DNA of 64,000 bases from Siphonodentalium dalli (Eukaryota > Mollusca > Scaphopoda > Gadilida > Siphonodentaliidae): contig CP136061.1 in assembly GCA_032622095.1 (NCBI GenBank), positions 90,931,845 to 90,995,844 on the forward strand, written 5' to 3'. A program made the position numbers and the translations under genes. A model generated the notes under the pieces. It had not been told where the DNA came from and ran no database searches. It was given only the letters and a program-made list of their open reading frames with translations. This document shows positions 33,560 through 43,519 of this stretch, in pieces (the stretch's first letter is position 1; the number at the start of each line of letters is the position of its first letter).

Positions 33560-34225
33560 GACATAAATATGTTTAAACCAACACTCACGTTATCACGCAG
33601 GTTGCTCTATTCGACGAACGTGTGTTGGTTTTGACCAACGTGTGTTTGTAATGTTTTGGTTAAAAGTAGTGCAGGGCTGCCTTATTTTCTAGAGAACAGA
33701 CCGGTGTATTTGTCGAATGTCGCAACAACAATGGCGGGTTCCGAAGAGGATGAAATCATTATTTGTATGCTTGTGAATTTCGCGTTATTTACACTAAATA
33801 ATCTTTATTAAACAATTATTTCTGCGATAGCTATTGCAGGAATATGCGAGAAGCATACTGCCATAAATCGTTTTAGCATTCGGACTGATGGCGGTTTTGT
33901 GAGTCGTTGCAATTCTAATTATGTTCACCTAATTTCGAGTTAGAAATAAAAATTAGAATTCAAATTCAATTAGAAATTAGAATCACAATTTGAATAGGTC
34001 TGGGAAATGTAAAATTTCAACTACATTAGCTGAAATCAGCTATCATAGTTGAATTCAGCTATATATTCAGTCCTCAAAATTGGCCACAGCAATATTTAAC
34101 CAATAAGGAAGTGCTCATGAGTCTTGTATATTATTTTGTTATCTCACGAGTCACTTGACAATTTGCAACAATATAAATAGCACTGCTTACACTATGATAT
34201 GGGATGCCAAATTGACATTTAATAA
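33560..34225. other. Unassigned; short inverted and direct blocks
   Basis: 'AATTAGAATT'-type blocks at 33900-34000 and 'GCTGAAATCAGCTATCATAG'-type small palindromes at 34028-34075 (similar to 'TAGCTGAATACAGCTATGGT' at 43445). No coding evidence. Confidence 0.45.
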
Positions 34226-34227
34226 AT

Positions 34228-34368
34228 AATTGAGCTTAAGCGCAATAAGGAATCCCTTAATAAGGAAATTCCTTATTGCGCTTAATCGCAATAAGAATAT
34301 TCCTTATTGCGCTTAATCGCAATACGAGCTAATTGCGCTTAAGCGCAATAAGGAATATTACATAAACT
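34228..34368. repeat. Array of 'TTGCGCTTAAGCGCAA'-type palindromes (locus 1)
   Basis: Five or so half- or full palindromes of the form 'GCGCTTAAGCGCAATAAGGA' / 'TCCTTATTGCGCTTAATCGC' are packed in 140 bp, with TAAGGAAT linkers that are themselves inverted. The same palindrome recurs with different linkers at 50.6-51.25 kb. Confidence 0.85.
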
Positions 34369-35584
34369 CCATATAACTCAAATGGTGTAGTCCATGGTGC
34401 AATGGGTGGAGTTTATTGGTCACATGGTGACTGTCCACGTGTAGGCCTATTCAGATTCCATAAATTAAAAATCTTAATGGCTGAGAATTGAAATGGATCA
34501 AGCTGATGTTGATCGTGTACTGACACAATTTCGAATATTATTCGAAATGCAGAACGATTTTTACATTATGATGATGGTGATAACAGTGAAGAGCGAGATC
34601 TGGAATGCCATTCTGTTTTATCGGAACTTGGACAGGCTGTACATAATTTAGAACGAATAAAATCATATTATTCATTGATTAATTTTAACTTTTTCGGCAT
34701 ATTCTATTTCAGTATTTGGGATATCCCGTCTATTTCCATGATGAATGACGTCATTGGAATCTCCGATTCATGTCGCTTATGAGAACGAATATTAGTTTTG
34801 TGCAAAATGCTTAAAATGATATAAAGTTGAGAGCCGAGAGCCGACTCACTTGTCGACTTAGTTGGTGGACCCAACCATTCAAACAGCTCAGATAATAAAC
34901 GTCAGGTTTACGAACTATTGTCGACTGAAATTCTGTTTCAGAGTTGGTGGCCACCTCCTGTCTGGCAGTTTGGGCCAGAACTGAGGCCACCCAACTTCTG
35001 GATCAGAAGCCATTTTGAAACAAAAATGACTATGCAGCTCTATTATTTGCAGAGGGGAACATATCCTAATGTAACTACTCGCCGATGAGTATTTAGTAAC
35101 GAAAGGGTTAACAAAGCTCATCCACAATACAATACAATACAATACAAGAACGAATGGATAAAATTATATACAAACAACATAACTAGAAAATACACAAATT
35201 TAACCTAATAATCAACCGCAGTAAAGGGAATAATGACAGGCCATTTAAAATACTCGAATATATACGATTGGAACAGTTCATTGTTCATTGGCAAGGTTTT
35301 GTCAGTCTTGTAGAACAGTAAAATGCAATATAATCCGTTAAATCCAGACCAGTATATAATTTCGCATCCATGTATTGTCATATTAATATAGCTATGCACA
35401 TGGCCCATGCAATATGTAACTATATGCTGTGTTTATGGCCATTAATTTATACGAAACATTAAACACTAAAGTTTTATACATGTATATAATACTGTACACC
35501 GCAAAATACTAAAATCTAGAGGTCTAGCTCACTGCAAATTCATGCATCGATTTTTTTATTCAAATTTTTAATTTAAATTTAAAT
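34369..35584. other. Unassigned
   Basis: Holds an (AATAC)n run near 35126-35146. No domain was recognised in the minus frames at 35142-34915 and 35408-35205. Confidence 0.4.
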
Positions 35585-35915
35585 TTATGCACATGGAATG
35601 CCACAGGTCTAACTTCAAGTTCTCTATACCTGACTAGTCTTCTGAATAAGTCTGAATATGATATAGTGGGTGTCTCAGAACACTGGTTGGGTGCAGATAA
35701 CTTGTCGTTGCTCGACCAAATCCACGAAAATTATGCCGGCTTAGGGAAACCTGGTCACATAATAACCACAAAAACTGGAGCCCATTACACCAGAGATGGT
35801 GTCGCCTTCCTGGTCAACAGGAAGCATGCCTGTAAAGTATCTACGGTGTCCATTGATCATGACACAATCATTGGGCGAGGCTTCAGATTGACAGCCGCGA
35901 AGGTTAGTTCCGAAA
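35585..35915 (+). pseudogene. LINE endonuclease-domain fragment
   Basis: A continuous frame reads 'LCTWNATGL' then 'YDIVGVSEHWLGADNLSLL', 'RDGVAFLVNRK' and 'GRGFRLTAAKV'. This is the N-terminal half of an apurinic-type endonuclease/exonuclease/phosphatase domain as found in non-LTR retrotransposons: the N of 'WNATGL' and the E of 'SEHWL' are the metal-binding Asn and Glu. It has about 110 of the usual 220 residues. Similarity ends abruptly near 35915, where Penelope-like sequence on the opposite strand begins. No LINE reverse transcriptase was found. Confidence 0.8.
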
Positions 35916-37610
35916 TCAATTGGTTCCGGAACTTTTGTTCCATCTGCAATCGTTTGAATGTGATGACTTCCATCATTTTGTGTATAGGAAAAACCCGGAA
36001 GGATCCATCCCCCCGTTCATCCAGATGTTCACGTAACGGAATCATCCAAATTCCGGTTGTCTGATTTGCTGGCGGTGGATCCGTGTTCTTTCGACAACGG
36101 AATTTCCCGTCTGCCCAAAATATAATTTTATTTCTGGTTTTGCAATCCATGTTCTCATCAGGGCGGACAACCTGCCAATTCTTTAGTGTAAAATGTGTAC
36201 AGGTATCGACATGTCCCGCATTTTGGGTCACCACATTTGGTGATCTCTTGTTCACGATTCTCGCCACTGTCAAACTTGGCCAGAGTTAAAATCTCAAGGC
36301 TGTCGTTCGCTCTGTAGTAAGTGATCCTTTTTTTTACCAGTTCTTTCATCTTTGGACTTTTGCGAAGCACACGAATTAATAATCTAACCGTTTACATAAC
36401 ATTTGGATTGCGAGGATTGCGTGTAACCACAACAGGGATGAGATCGGGATCGCTTTCTTTTGTTTTTTCTGTGTGGAGTTCTATGAGAGGAATTTTCTTG
36501 GCTTCAAAAATACCGTTATCAATTAGTTTCCTCGGGCATTCAGTAGGAATGTCCAATTCTCCAGTCGGGTGTTTTCCTGCGTGATTTCAACCACAATGGT
36601 ACAAGGAACATTCCGGTAAACAGTAAATGTCCGTCATGATTTGCTGTTGTTGTTTCACGAGGACATCGAGGAATGGCAACTCATTATATTCGGTATCCAT
36701 CATAAATTGTATTGCCGAATTTAATGAGTTCAGAATATTGTGGAATTCCTTCAGGTTCCATTGAGTAGGGTCTCAAATAACAAAGCAGTCATCAATATAC
36801 CGTTACCATTCACGAGCCTTTATATGTGTTGCATACAACTTCTTGAACAAACTTGTTATACATGATCCTGTATAATTCTTTCTAGGTATCCCACATTCAG
36901 ATTCTCATACGATGGGGCCATTTTGGTTCCCACATCAGTGCCGGTTGTTTGTCGATATAATATGTCTTTGAAGAACAAATTGTTATTTTCAAGTACAAAC
37001 TGTAGTCCTTCGTAATAAACTCCTCTGTACAGCGTTCGTCTATCGAATCTCGGCACTTGTCAATGCAATATTCTATAGCTTCTAGACCTAAATTATGTGG
37101 GATAGTGAAATGCAGACTCACAACGTCAACACTGGCTATAGTATATATATCACCCGGTTTGAACTTAGTCCTAGGTAGGGTTAGGATGAACTGTGGTCAT
37201 CTCGTAGATAGCTGGAATCTTGGTTAATATCGTTTTTAACAGCATGTCTAGAAGGTTACTCAATATGTGCGTCGGACAGACTGGGCCCGCGACGATTGGT
37301 CTTAGTTTGGTGTCCTCGGGTCTGAATAACTCTACAATCTCGCTGTGATGTCGACAGACTGGGCCACGACGATCGGTCTTAGTTTGGTGTTCTCGGGTCT
37401 TAATAACTCTACAATATCGCTGTAATGTTGGACAGACTGGGCCACGACGGTCGGTCTTAGTGTGGTGTCCTCATGTCTTAATAACTCTACAATATCGCTG
37501 TGCTGATGCTGAGTCGATTGCTGTCTTGGTGTGGATTTACGGATTTGTAGATATTTTGTGTATGCAAAATAAGTATTTTGTTTGATATTCACCTCAGCGT
37601 AGTGTTCCAT
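35915..37610 (-). pseudogene. Penelope-like element, degenerate RT plus GIY-YIG remnant
   Basis: Read on the minus strand, pieces in order are: 'LRPIVAGPVCPTHILSNLLD' near 37300-37240; 'SVDVVSLHFTIPHNLGLEAI' near 37140-37080; 'FVLENNNLFFKDILYRQTTG' then 'GTKMAPSYENL' near 37010-36890; the RT motif 'RYIDDCFV' (YIDD at 36788-36799); 'ELPFLDVLVK' near 36670; a linker with 'KCGDPKCGTCRY' near 36230; and 'IPLREHLDERGDGSFRVFPI' near 36030-35970, as in the C-terminal part of PLE GIY-YIG domains. Several frameshifts and stops separate them. The first RT segment is present three times in tandem at 37270-37510. Confidence 0.85.
37270..37512 (-). repeat. Three tandem copies of an RT segment of about 84 bp
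   Basis: Each copy encodes 'SDIVELLRPE' then 'TKLRPIVVA' and 'SV' (minus sense) with minor changes. The third copy leads into the rest of the Penelope RT. The duplication stays nearly in frame, which keeps the minus frame 37610-37332 open. Such a triplication is not normal for the family. Confidence 0.85.
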
Positions 37611-37934
37611 GTCACTTATGAACGTGATTCATATAAACACATTTTATATTAGAATGTTTCAATAAATTTCTGAGCAATTTATACTGACAATTCCTTTCAC
37701 GGCAAAATAAAATAAAATAGAAAATGCTTTTTATATGGAAAATGTTCATTTCCTCTTTGGGTAATTCGGACCGACATAATTTTACAAATAAAATACTCAA
37801 CTATATATGCTCAATAGGTACTTGGTAATATATGCGATTGCAGTTTCCATTTTTGTTACAAATGCTAAATTTTAAGATCCACTGGCAACTCAAAAGGGCG
37901 TGTTGTTACAGGAAGGTAGATATATTGTGTCTTA

Positions 37935-40900
37935 TAGTGGAGTCGCTTAACCCACAAAAATGGCAGAATCGTTCACTTCCGGATAAAAGCTCCAAACTTC
38001 GCACATATATTGTACACTATATCCCTGATCATAATCCAGCTGGTTCCAGCTTTCGGATAAGTGGAACCCGTTAAATCAAGATGGCGCGCAACATGGCCGC
38101 CGTTTTTTCAGACGGGTCACTAAGTCAGTTTGATGCAAATTATAGTGAGACAGACTTGTCATATGTATACAAATGTATACATTTTTGTGTAGATAAGATA
38201 AAATTCCACCATTATAGGGTAAAATTGGAACTCACCGTCCAAGATGGCCGTCAAAATGGCAGCTGGAAGTGGAAAATTTGATTTTAAGATCAGTTTATGC
38301 TGTTTGGTACTGGTTGAGAATTGTGACTTTATGTTGGATTGTTCATGTTAACTGACCATTGGAGAAATCAAATATGCCATTCATGGTGTCAGAAACCCTT
38401 CTGATCCCTCAATAATTTCGATTTTACAGAAAGCGGTATAACATTTTCCCAAAATCACCATTGTGATTTCTAGTCATATTTCATCAAGAAATGGGCAGAA
38501 CTGTGCAATTTTAGTAACATTCCATTTATTATGCATATTCATATGCAACTCATTGGTTCCAAAATTGTCACTTTGGCTCAAAATGGCTGCAAAAATGCGG
38601 CCAAAATGTGAAAAATGGTAAATATTGCCCCACGCTGCGTGCCACGCAACCACATACAAGTTGTGGTTGATGACAAAATTTGACTATTATGTGTTATATA
38701 GATTGAATACTAACATTTCTTATGCACCCAACAAGTTAATTTTTCATATATATATTCCAAACATTATTCTCTGCTGTTCCGAAAAGGTAGCAAATTGTGA
38801 CCTACTGGGTTATTAAACATGTTACTTAATCAAGTGAAAACTATATGTTCTATTATGGTTGTCCCAGTACCTTATGAGGCATGACCAATTTATTTTAAAG
38901 GATGCAGTATGGAATTTTGCCTGAAAAACTTCTTTTGAGATTCTGGCAATGTTTCTGAAGGGAAATTGGCATGCAGAACTTCGAAACTGAGCTGAGCGGG
39001 ACCAATTGATGTTGCTACTCTCACAAATTAGCGTCAAAATTTATCAACATTGATCAACTTAATATATGATGTTTGTAAAAGTGGTTGTCAGAGAGTGACA
39101 TTGTGGTCACAGATAATGTGAATAGGTATACATGAAATATAATCACGAATGGTGTGACTAGTTAATACTTATACAAGGAGTGTCTATATGGTCATGTGTG
39201 TGGTGTTTATGGTGAGATACATGTAAACAAGGAGTGCTAATGCATGAGGTGAATATGTATACCTGGAGGGGCTGTATAGTCACTGAAGTGGTGTATGGAT
39301 ATAACAAGAGTAGCTACATTCCATCCGTGTGTTGTTTATGTATATATGGAGTGATTTATGATTATATGTGGAATGTACAGGTGCACATTTGGTGGCTTTA
39401 TTGTCATGGATGGGTGTATAAGTATACATGTGTTGGTTGTATGAAAATGGGTAGGGTGTATGGATACATAAGGAGTGGTTGTATGCTTATGGGTATAATA
39501 ATTACAGGCGTACATGGCACGGTTGTATGGTCATGATTGTTGAAATGTATATGCATACGTGCATAGATGGATGGTCATTGGCGAGCGTGTTGGTATATAT
39601 GAAGTGGCATTGTGATATTAGGTGTATATGGTATGTATGTGCATCTTTGTTGTTGGTGTATAGTCATTAGGGGATATATATGTATACAGGGAGTCGCTGT
39701 TTGATCATGGATCGGATTTATGAGTATACAGCGAATGGCTGAATTGTCATGCGTGAGGTGTATTATGCAAGTCTGGAGTATACAAATGGCCTTGTAGTAT
39801 TGGTGTATCCACTCAACGCTGAGGTGTATATGTATACATTGAATGACTATATGGCCATGTGTGGGTGTATATGTATATCTTGAGTGGCTATATGCCATGT
39901 ATGTGGCAAATAGGTATGAGGGAGATACCATATGGACGATGGTGAGGCGGTGTAAATGGTACGGTATGACTTGAATGATTGTATGGCAATTCGTGAGGTG
40001 TATACGCACAACTGGAGTGACTCTATGGTCATGAGTGGGGTGTATATGTATATCTTGAGCGGCTATATGATCATGTGTATACATGGAGTGATCATATGGC
40101 CAATGGTGAGGTGATGTGCTGGATATTGGTATGTCTTGAAAGCTGCATGGCCACTGGTGAGGTGTATATGTACACATGGAGTGACTTTACAGGCATGGGT
40201 GGGGTGCATCTGTATATATTTTGTGGCTATATGACCATTGGTGTGGCCAATATGTGTATATGGAATAACCATATGGCCAATGGTGATGTGAATTGGTAAG
40301 CAATGATTGACTATATGACCACGAATGTGGTTTATGAGTATACAGCGAGTGGCTGAATTGTCACTAGTGAGGTGTATATGCAAGCCTGGGTGTATGATTG
40401 ATCGGGTGAGCGGGGTATTGGTATATATGGAACGTCTGTATGGCCATTGGTGATGCGTATATGTGTACTTGGAGTGACTCTATTGTAATGAGTGTGGTGT
40501 ATATGCATAGCTTGAGTGACTACATGGCCATGGGTGTGGCAAATATATATACATGGAGTAATTGTATGGCCAGTGGTGAGGCGAATATGTATACATGAAG
40601 TGACTGTATGATCATGCATGGGATGTAGAGCTATATATAGAGTGATTGTACGGTCATGGGTGAGGCTAAAACTATACATGCATGGTGACTTGTGACTATA
40701 TAGTCAAGTGCGTGGTGTACGGTTATACCTAAATATGGCTGTACGGTCATGGATGAAGTGTAAAAAACGAGTGGCCACATGGTCATTTATGTGATGTTTA
40801 TGTATATATTGAGCGAGTGTATGGTCATGGGTGGGTTGTACATGTGTAAATTTGGGTGGGTATCGCTTTACACCATAACGTAGGGAGATGTAAATCGATA

Positions 40901-42247
40901 TATAGGTAATGTCAGAGAGTTCTACACCCTGATGGTGGTTTATATGCACAATGGAGAAACGGTTTTCCTGACATTAGTCATTTCGATGCCAATGAGCCAC
41001 AATTTTATTGTCGTAGCCTCATAATAGTGCCCCTTTCAGTTCAGTTTCAAGTGCTGTCCATTTCTGTACAAAAAACATGGTCAGAATCCCAAAAGAAGTT
41101 TATGGCAAAATTCCGTTCTGCATCGTTTATAATTAATTTGTCATGCCTCATAAGTAACATGGTTAATACAAGGTGAGTCACAATTTGCTACCTTTTCGCA
41201 ACATCAGAGAATAATATTCAGGATATATATGAAAAATATTTTTTTTACCAAATTTGGTTGCCATTTTGCAAACCATCTTGAGTAATTTTGTCCAAAAACA
41301 GATAAATGTGACCCATTTAAGACAGATCAAGACAATAAACACCTTCGATACCATTTTACTTGAGAAAATTGTCTTAAACTGACTGGTGAATATTTGCCGA
41401 TTTTGATGTCAATTTTGTGATAGAAAAATCCAATAATTCTGGTAATTTAAATGTTTAAAATAGTAACAATTAACCAACGTGCATCAAAAATGGTAGTATT
41501 TAATATATGTAAGACAGAATAGTCATTTTTGCATCAACCACAACTGGTATGCGGTTGCATGACATGCTGGGGCAATATTTACATTTTTTCCATATTCTGG
41601 CTGCCACTTTGAGCCAAATTGACAATTTGGATACAATAGAGTTGGAATATTCATAAGAAGTGGAATTTGGCACTTAGATTGCACAGTTCTTCCCATTTCT
41701 TGACGAAATATGACTAGAATCCCAATGATGATTTTTTGTGAAATTTTATACCGCTTTCTGTAAAATTGAATTTTTAAGGGATCGGAGTTGGCATGGAGCC
41801 CACGAATGGCATATTTCATTGCTCCAATGTTCAGTTAACATGACCAATACAAAATAAAGTTGCAATTCTCAAACAGTTCCAAAAAGCAGGAACTGATTTG
41901 AAAGATATTAGTGAAAAAACGTCAATTTTTTTTATTTTGGCGTCCATTATTGCGGCCATTTTGGATTATCATAGACAAATTGAATGTAGATACAAAGGCA
42001 AACATCCATGGTATCGCTTCGACAATCTCCATTGTCTATATATCCTTTAATATAGCCATTATATTCAATACAAAATAGATACCCCATAATCTCAAATTTT
42101 CGAAATGTCAAGGTCAATTTGAAGGTCAAGGGGTCACCAGAACCTGGAACCAACTAACTGGTTGATGAGGACCACATACCCAACCAACTCTGAAAGTTTC
42201 ATGCTTTTATCCAAAAGTGAACGATTTTGCGTTAAGCGACTCCACTA
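37935..42247. mobile_element. 4.3 kb foldback element with arms over 1.1 kb
   Basis: The termini are inverted: 'TAGTGGAGTCGCTTAAC' at 37935 and 'GTTAAGCGACTCCACTA' ending at 42247, with TTA on both outer sides. The left arm (to about 39070) and right arm (from about 40970) align in inverted orientation along most of their length, for example 'AAGAAATGGGCAGAACTGTG' at 38486 with 'CACAGTTCTTCCCATTTCTT' at 41682, and 'CTTATGAGGCATGACCAA' at 38871 with 'TTGTCATGCCTCATAAG' at 41138. The arms are roughly 80% alike by eye, non-coding, and rich in 'AAGATGGC' / 'AAAATGGC' motifs. The centre is a minisatellite. No transposase was seen, so mobilisation would need a partner. Confidence 0.85.
39130..40940. 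repeat. Minisatellite core of the foldback element, about 40 diverged units
   Basis: The repeating theme is 'GGTGTATATGTATACATGGA' + 'GTGACTATATGGTCATGGGT', about 40-43 bp per unit, with frequent single-base and length changes. Long minus frames (40177-39575, 200 codons; 40383-40063; 40679-40332; 40949-40704) are His/Thr/Pro-rich repeats that arise because many units keep frame. They begin and end at arbitrary units, so I do not call them genes. Confidence 0.9.
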
Positions 42248-42489
42248 TTATAAATGTGTTACTATACCACTCCTTATTACGCGACAATTTGAATTAACAC
42301 TTTCTATACTAAATTAACCTATCCCCATCAGTTAAACGAGTATACTTTGGGTGGTCTATTATTCATCTGGAGTTCAATAAACTACCTATGACAATTTGTT
42401 GAACTTATTATCTGAACATTTCCAATGAATAACCATACTCACAAATACTCACCAATATTTAGTATAGAAGGACAGGGCGTTCATGGTGA

Positions 42490-42531
42490 CTTACATCTTC
42501 TGTTTCGTGTATTTCCAGGACTATGTCGTTA
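42490..42531 (-). CDS. Candidate cadherin-like micro-exon (tentative)
   Basis: On the minus strand '...GGTATGATAAG|GGC' and 'GAAGAT|GTAAGTCACC' bracket 14 codons, 'GINDIVLEIHETED'. It resembles the 'D.D.G.N..V.YeI' stretch of a cadherin repeat, and the donor is a good match. The acceptor is poor, and the plus strand carries an equally good acceptor ('GTTTCGTGTATTTCCAG') at the same place, so either strand or neither may be used. It lies 9 kb upstream of the cadherin exons in the same orientation. Confidence 0.2.
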
Positions 42532-42654
42532 ATGCCCTTATCATACCGTTCACAAGCACATGTGGAGGAGAGTTGGTTATACCCGACAGTCAATTAAGTT
42601 CGAATTCAGGTTCCGCCCGCCAATTCTCACCATAATTACGATCGAGCAATGCTC

Positions 42655-42745
42655 TTGTTGTATATTAAGGTAGAGGATAGCTGCTATCCGTGATTAGGTG
42701 TTATAACGTCACAGGAAGTTTGATCTGGATGTTTGTCAGTACGTC
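42655..42745 (+). repeat. Dispersed repeat, inverted copy at 52.86-52.96 kb
   Basis: 'GAGGATAGCTGCTATCC' + 'GTGATTAGG' and 'GGAAGT' are found inverted near 52960-52870 ('CCTAATCACGGATAGCAGCC'). The fragment contains the palindrome 'GGATAGCTGCTATCC'. The 83- and 74-codon frames starting here have no known domain. Confidence 0.6.
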
Positions 42746-42959
42746 GAACTTCCTTCTTACAGTCCGAACTCCCACCGGCTTTTCAGCTGTGCGCGTGGTT
42801 CAAATGGGCGATTCTTTTCGACGAAGAAACAGAGTTTATGCTGTTTATTTCAATGAATTTACTGCTGGTAGTTATTACAACGAAGATGTATCAACACATG
42901 CGAAGTGGGTTATATCATTGGTCGTTCTTATTTATTACTAAACTCATTTATCTATGATT

Positions 42960-43518
42960 TTATCCAGGAATCAGTCCGACCTGTTTATGTTGTTTGTTTA
43001 CTTTCTGTGTCAGCATTCAGCGTGTATGGTGGCAGTCTGAAACTATGACAGCACACGTTTATCACTAATTAAAAATTTACTGAATATAATACAAATATAT
43101 AATAACGATAGTATTAAATTACTATTAACAGGTATTGTAAATGTGAGAAAAGGTGTCCTTGATGGGGCCGGGTACGGTATATCTTTGTTTTACAAGTAAT
43201 TTAGTAAAATTAGTTAACTTTTTTCGCAGAAAATAGTCTTCTTCGTGATACTGTGCAACTTCAAGTACTGTGAGAGGCCACTTTGTCTTTGTCACAAAAC
43301 AAGTGGCGTTTTTTATTTGGTTGAAAGTTACGCAATAATAGGGTGACCTACTTTGATCATTGATGAGTAAATTAGCGCTAGAACTAAGTTCTAGTTTATT
43401 ATCGAAAAAGAGCCGTTTCGAGAGTAGATTATATATGTGTAGGTTAGCTGAATACAGCTATGGTAGCTGTATTCTCACATTTGCAGTTGCATGATCTGAT
43501 TAAGTCCATTTTGGATTA
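42960..43518. other. Unassigned
   Basis: AT-rich sequence with no recognised feature apart from the small palindromic 'AGCTGAATACAGCTATGGTA' block at 43446. Confidence 0.4.
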
Positions 43519-43519
43519 G

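Noticed and set aside
34228-34368. CRISPR-like array of palindromic repeats
   Set aside because: There are no uniform spacers, units vary in length, and the surrounding DNA is eukaryotic.
36321-36584. Plus-strand 87-codon ORF with a hydrophobic start
   Set aside because: It is the antisense of the Penelope-like element.
39575-40177. 200-codon minus-strand ORF, longest in the window
   Set aside because: It lies wholly in the minisatellite core of the foldback element and has no natural start, domain or end.
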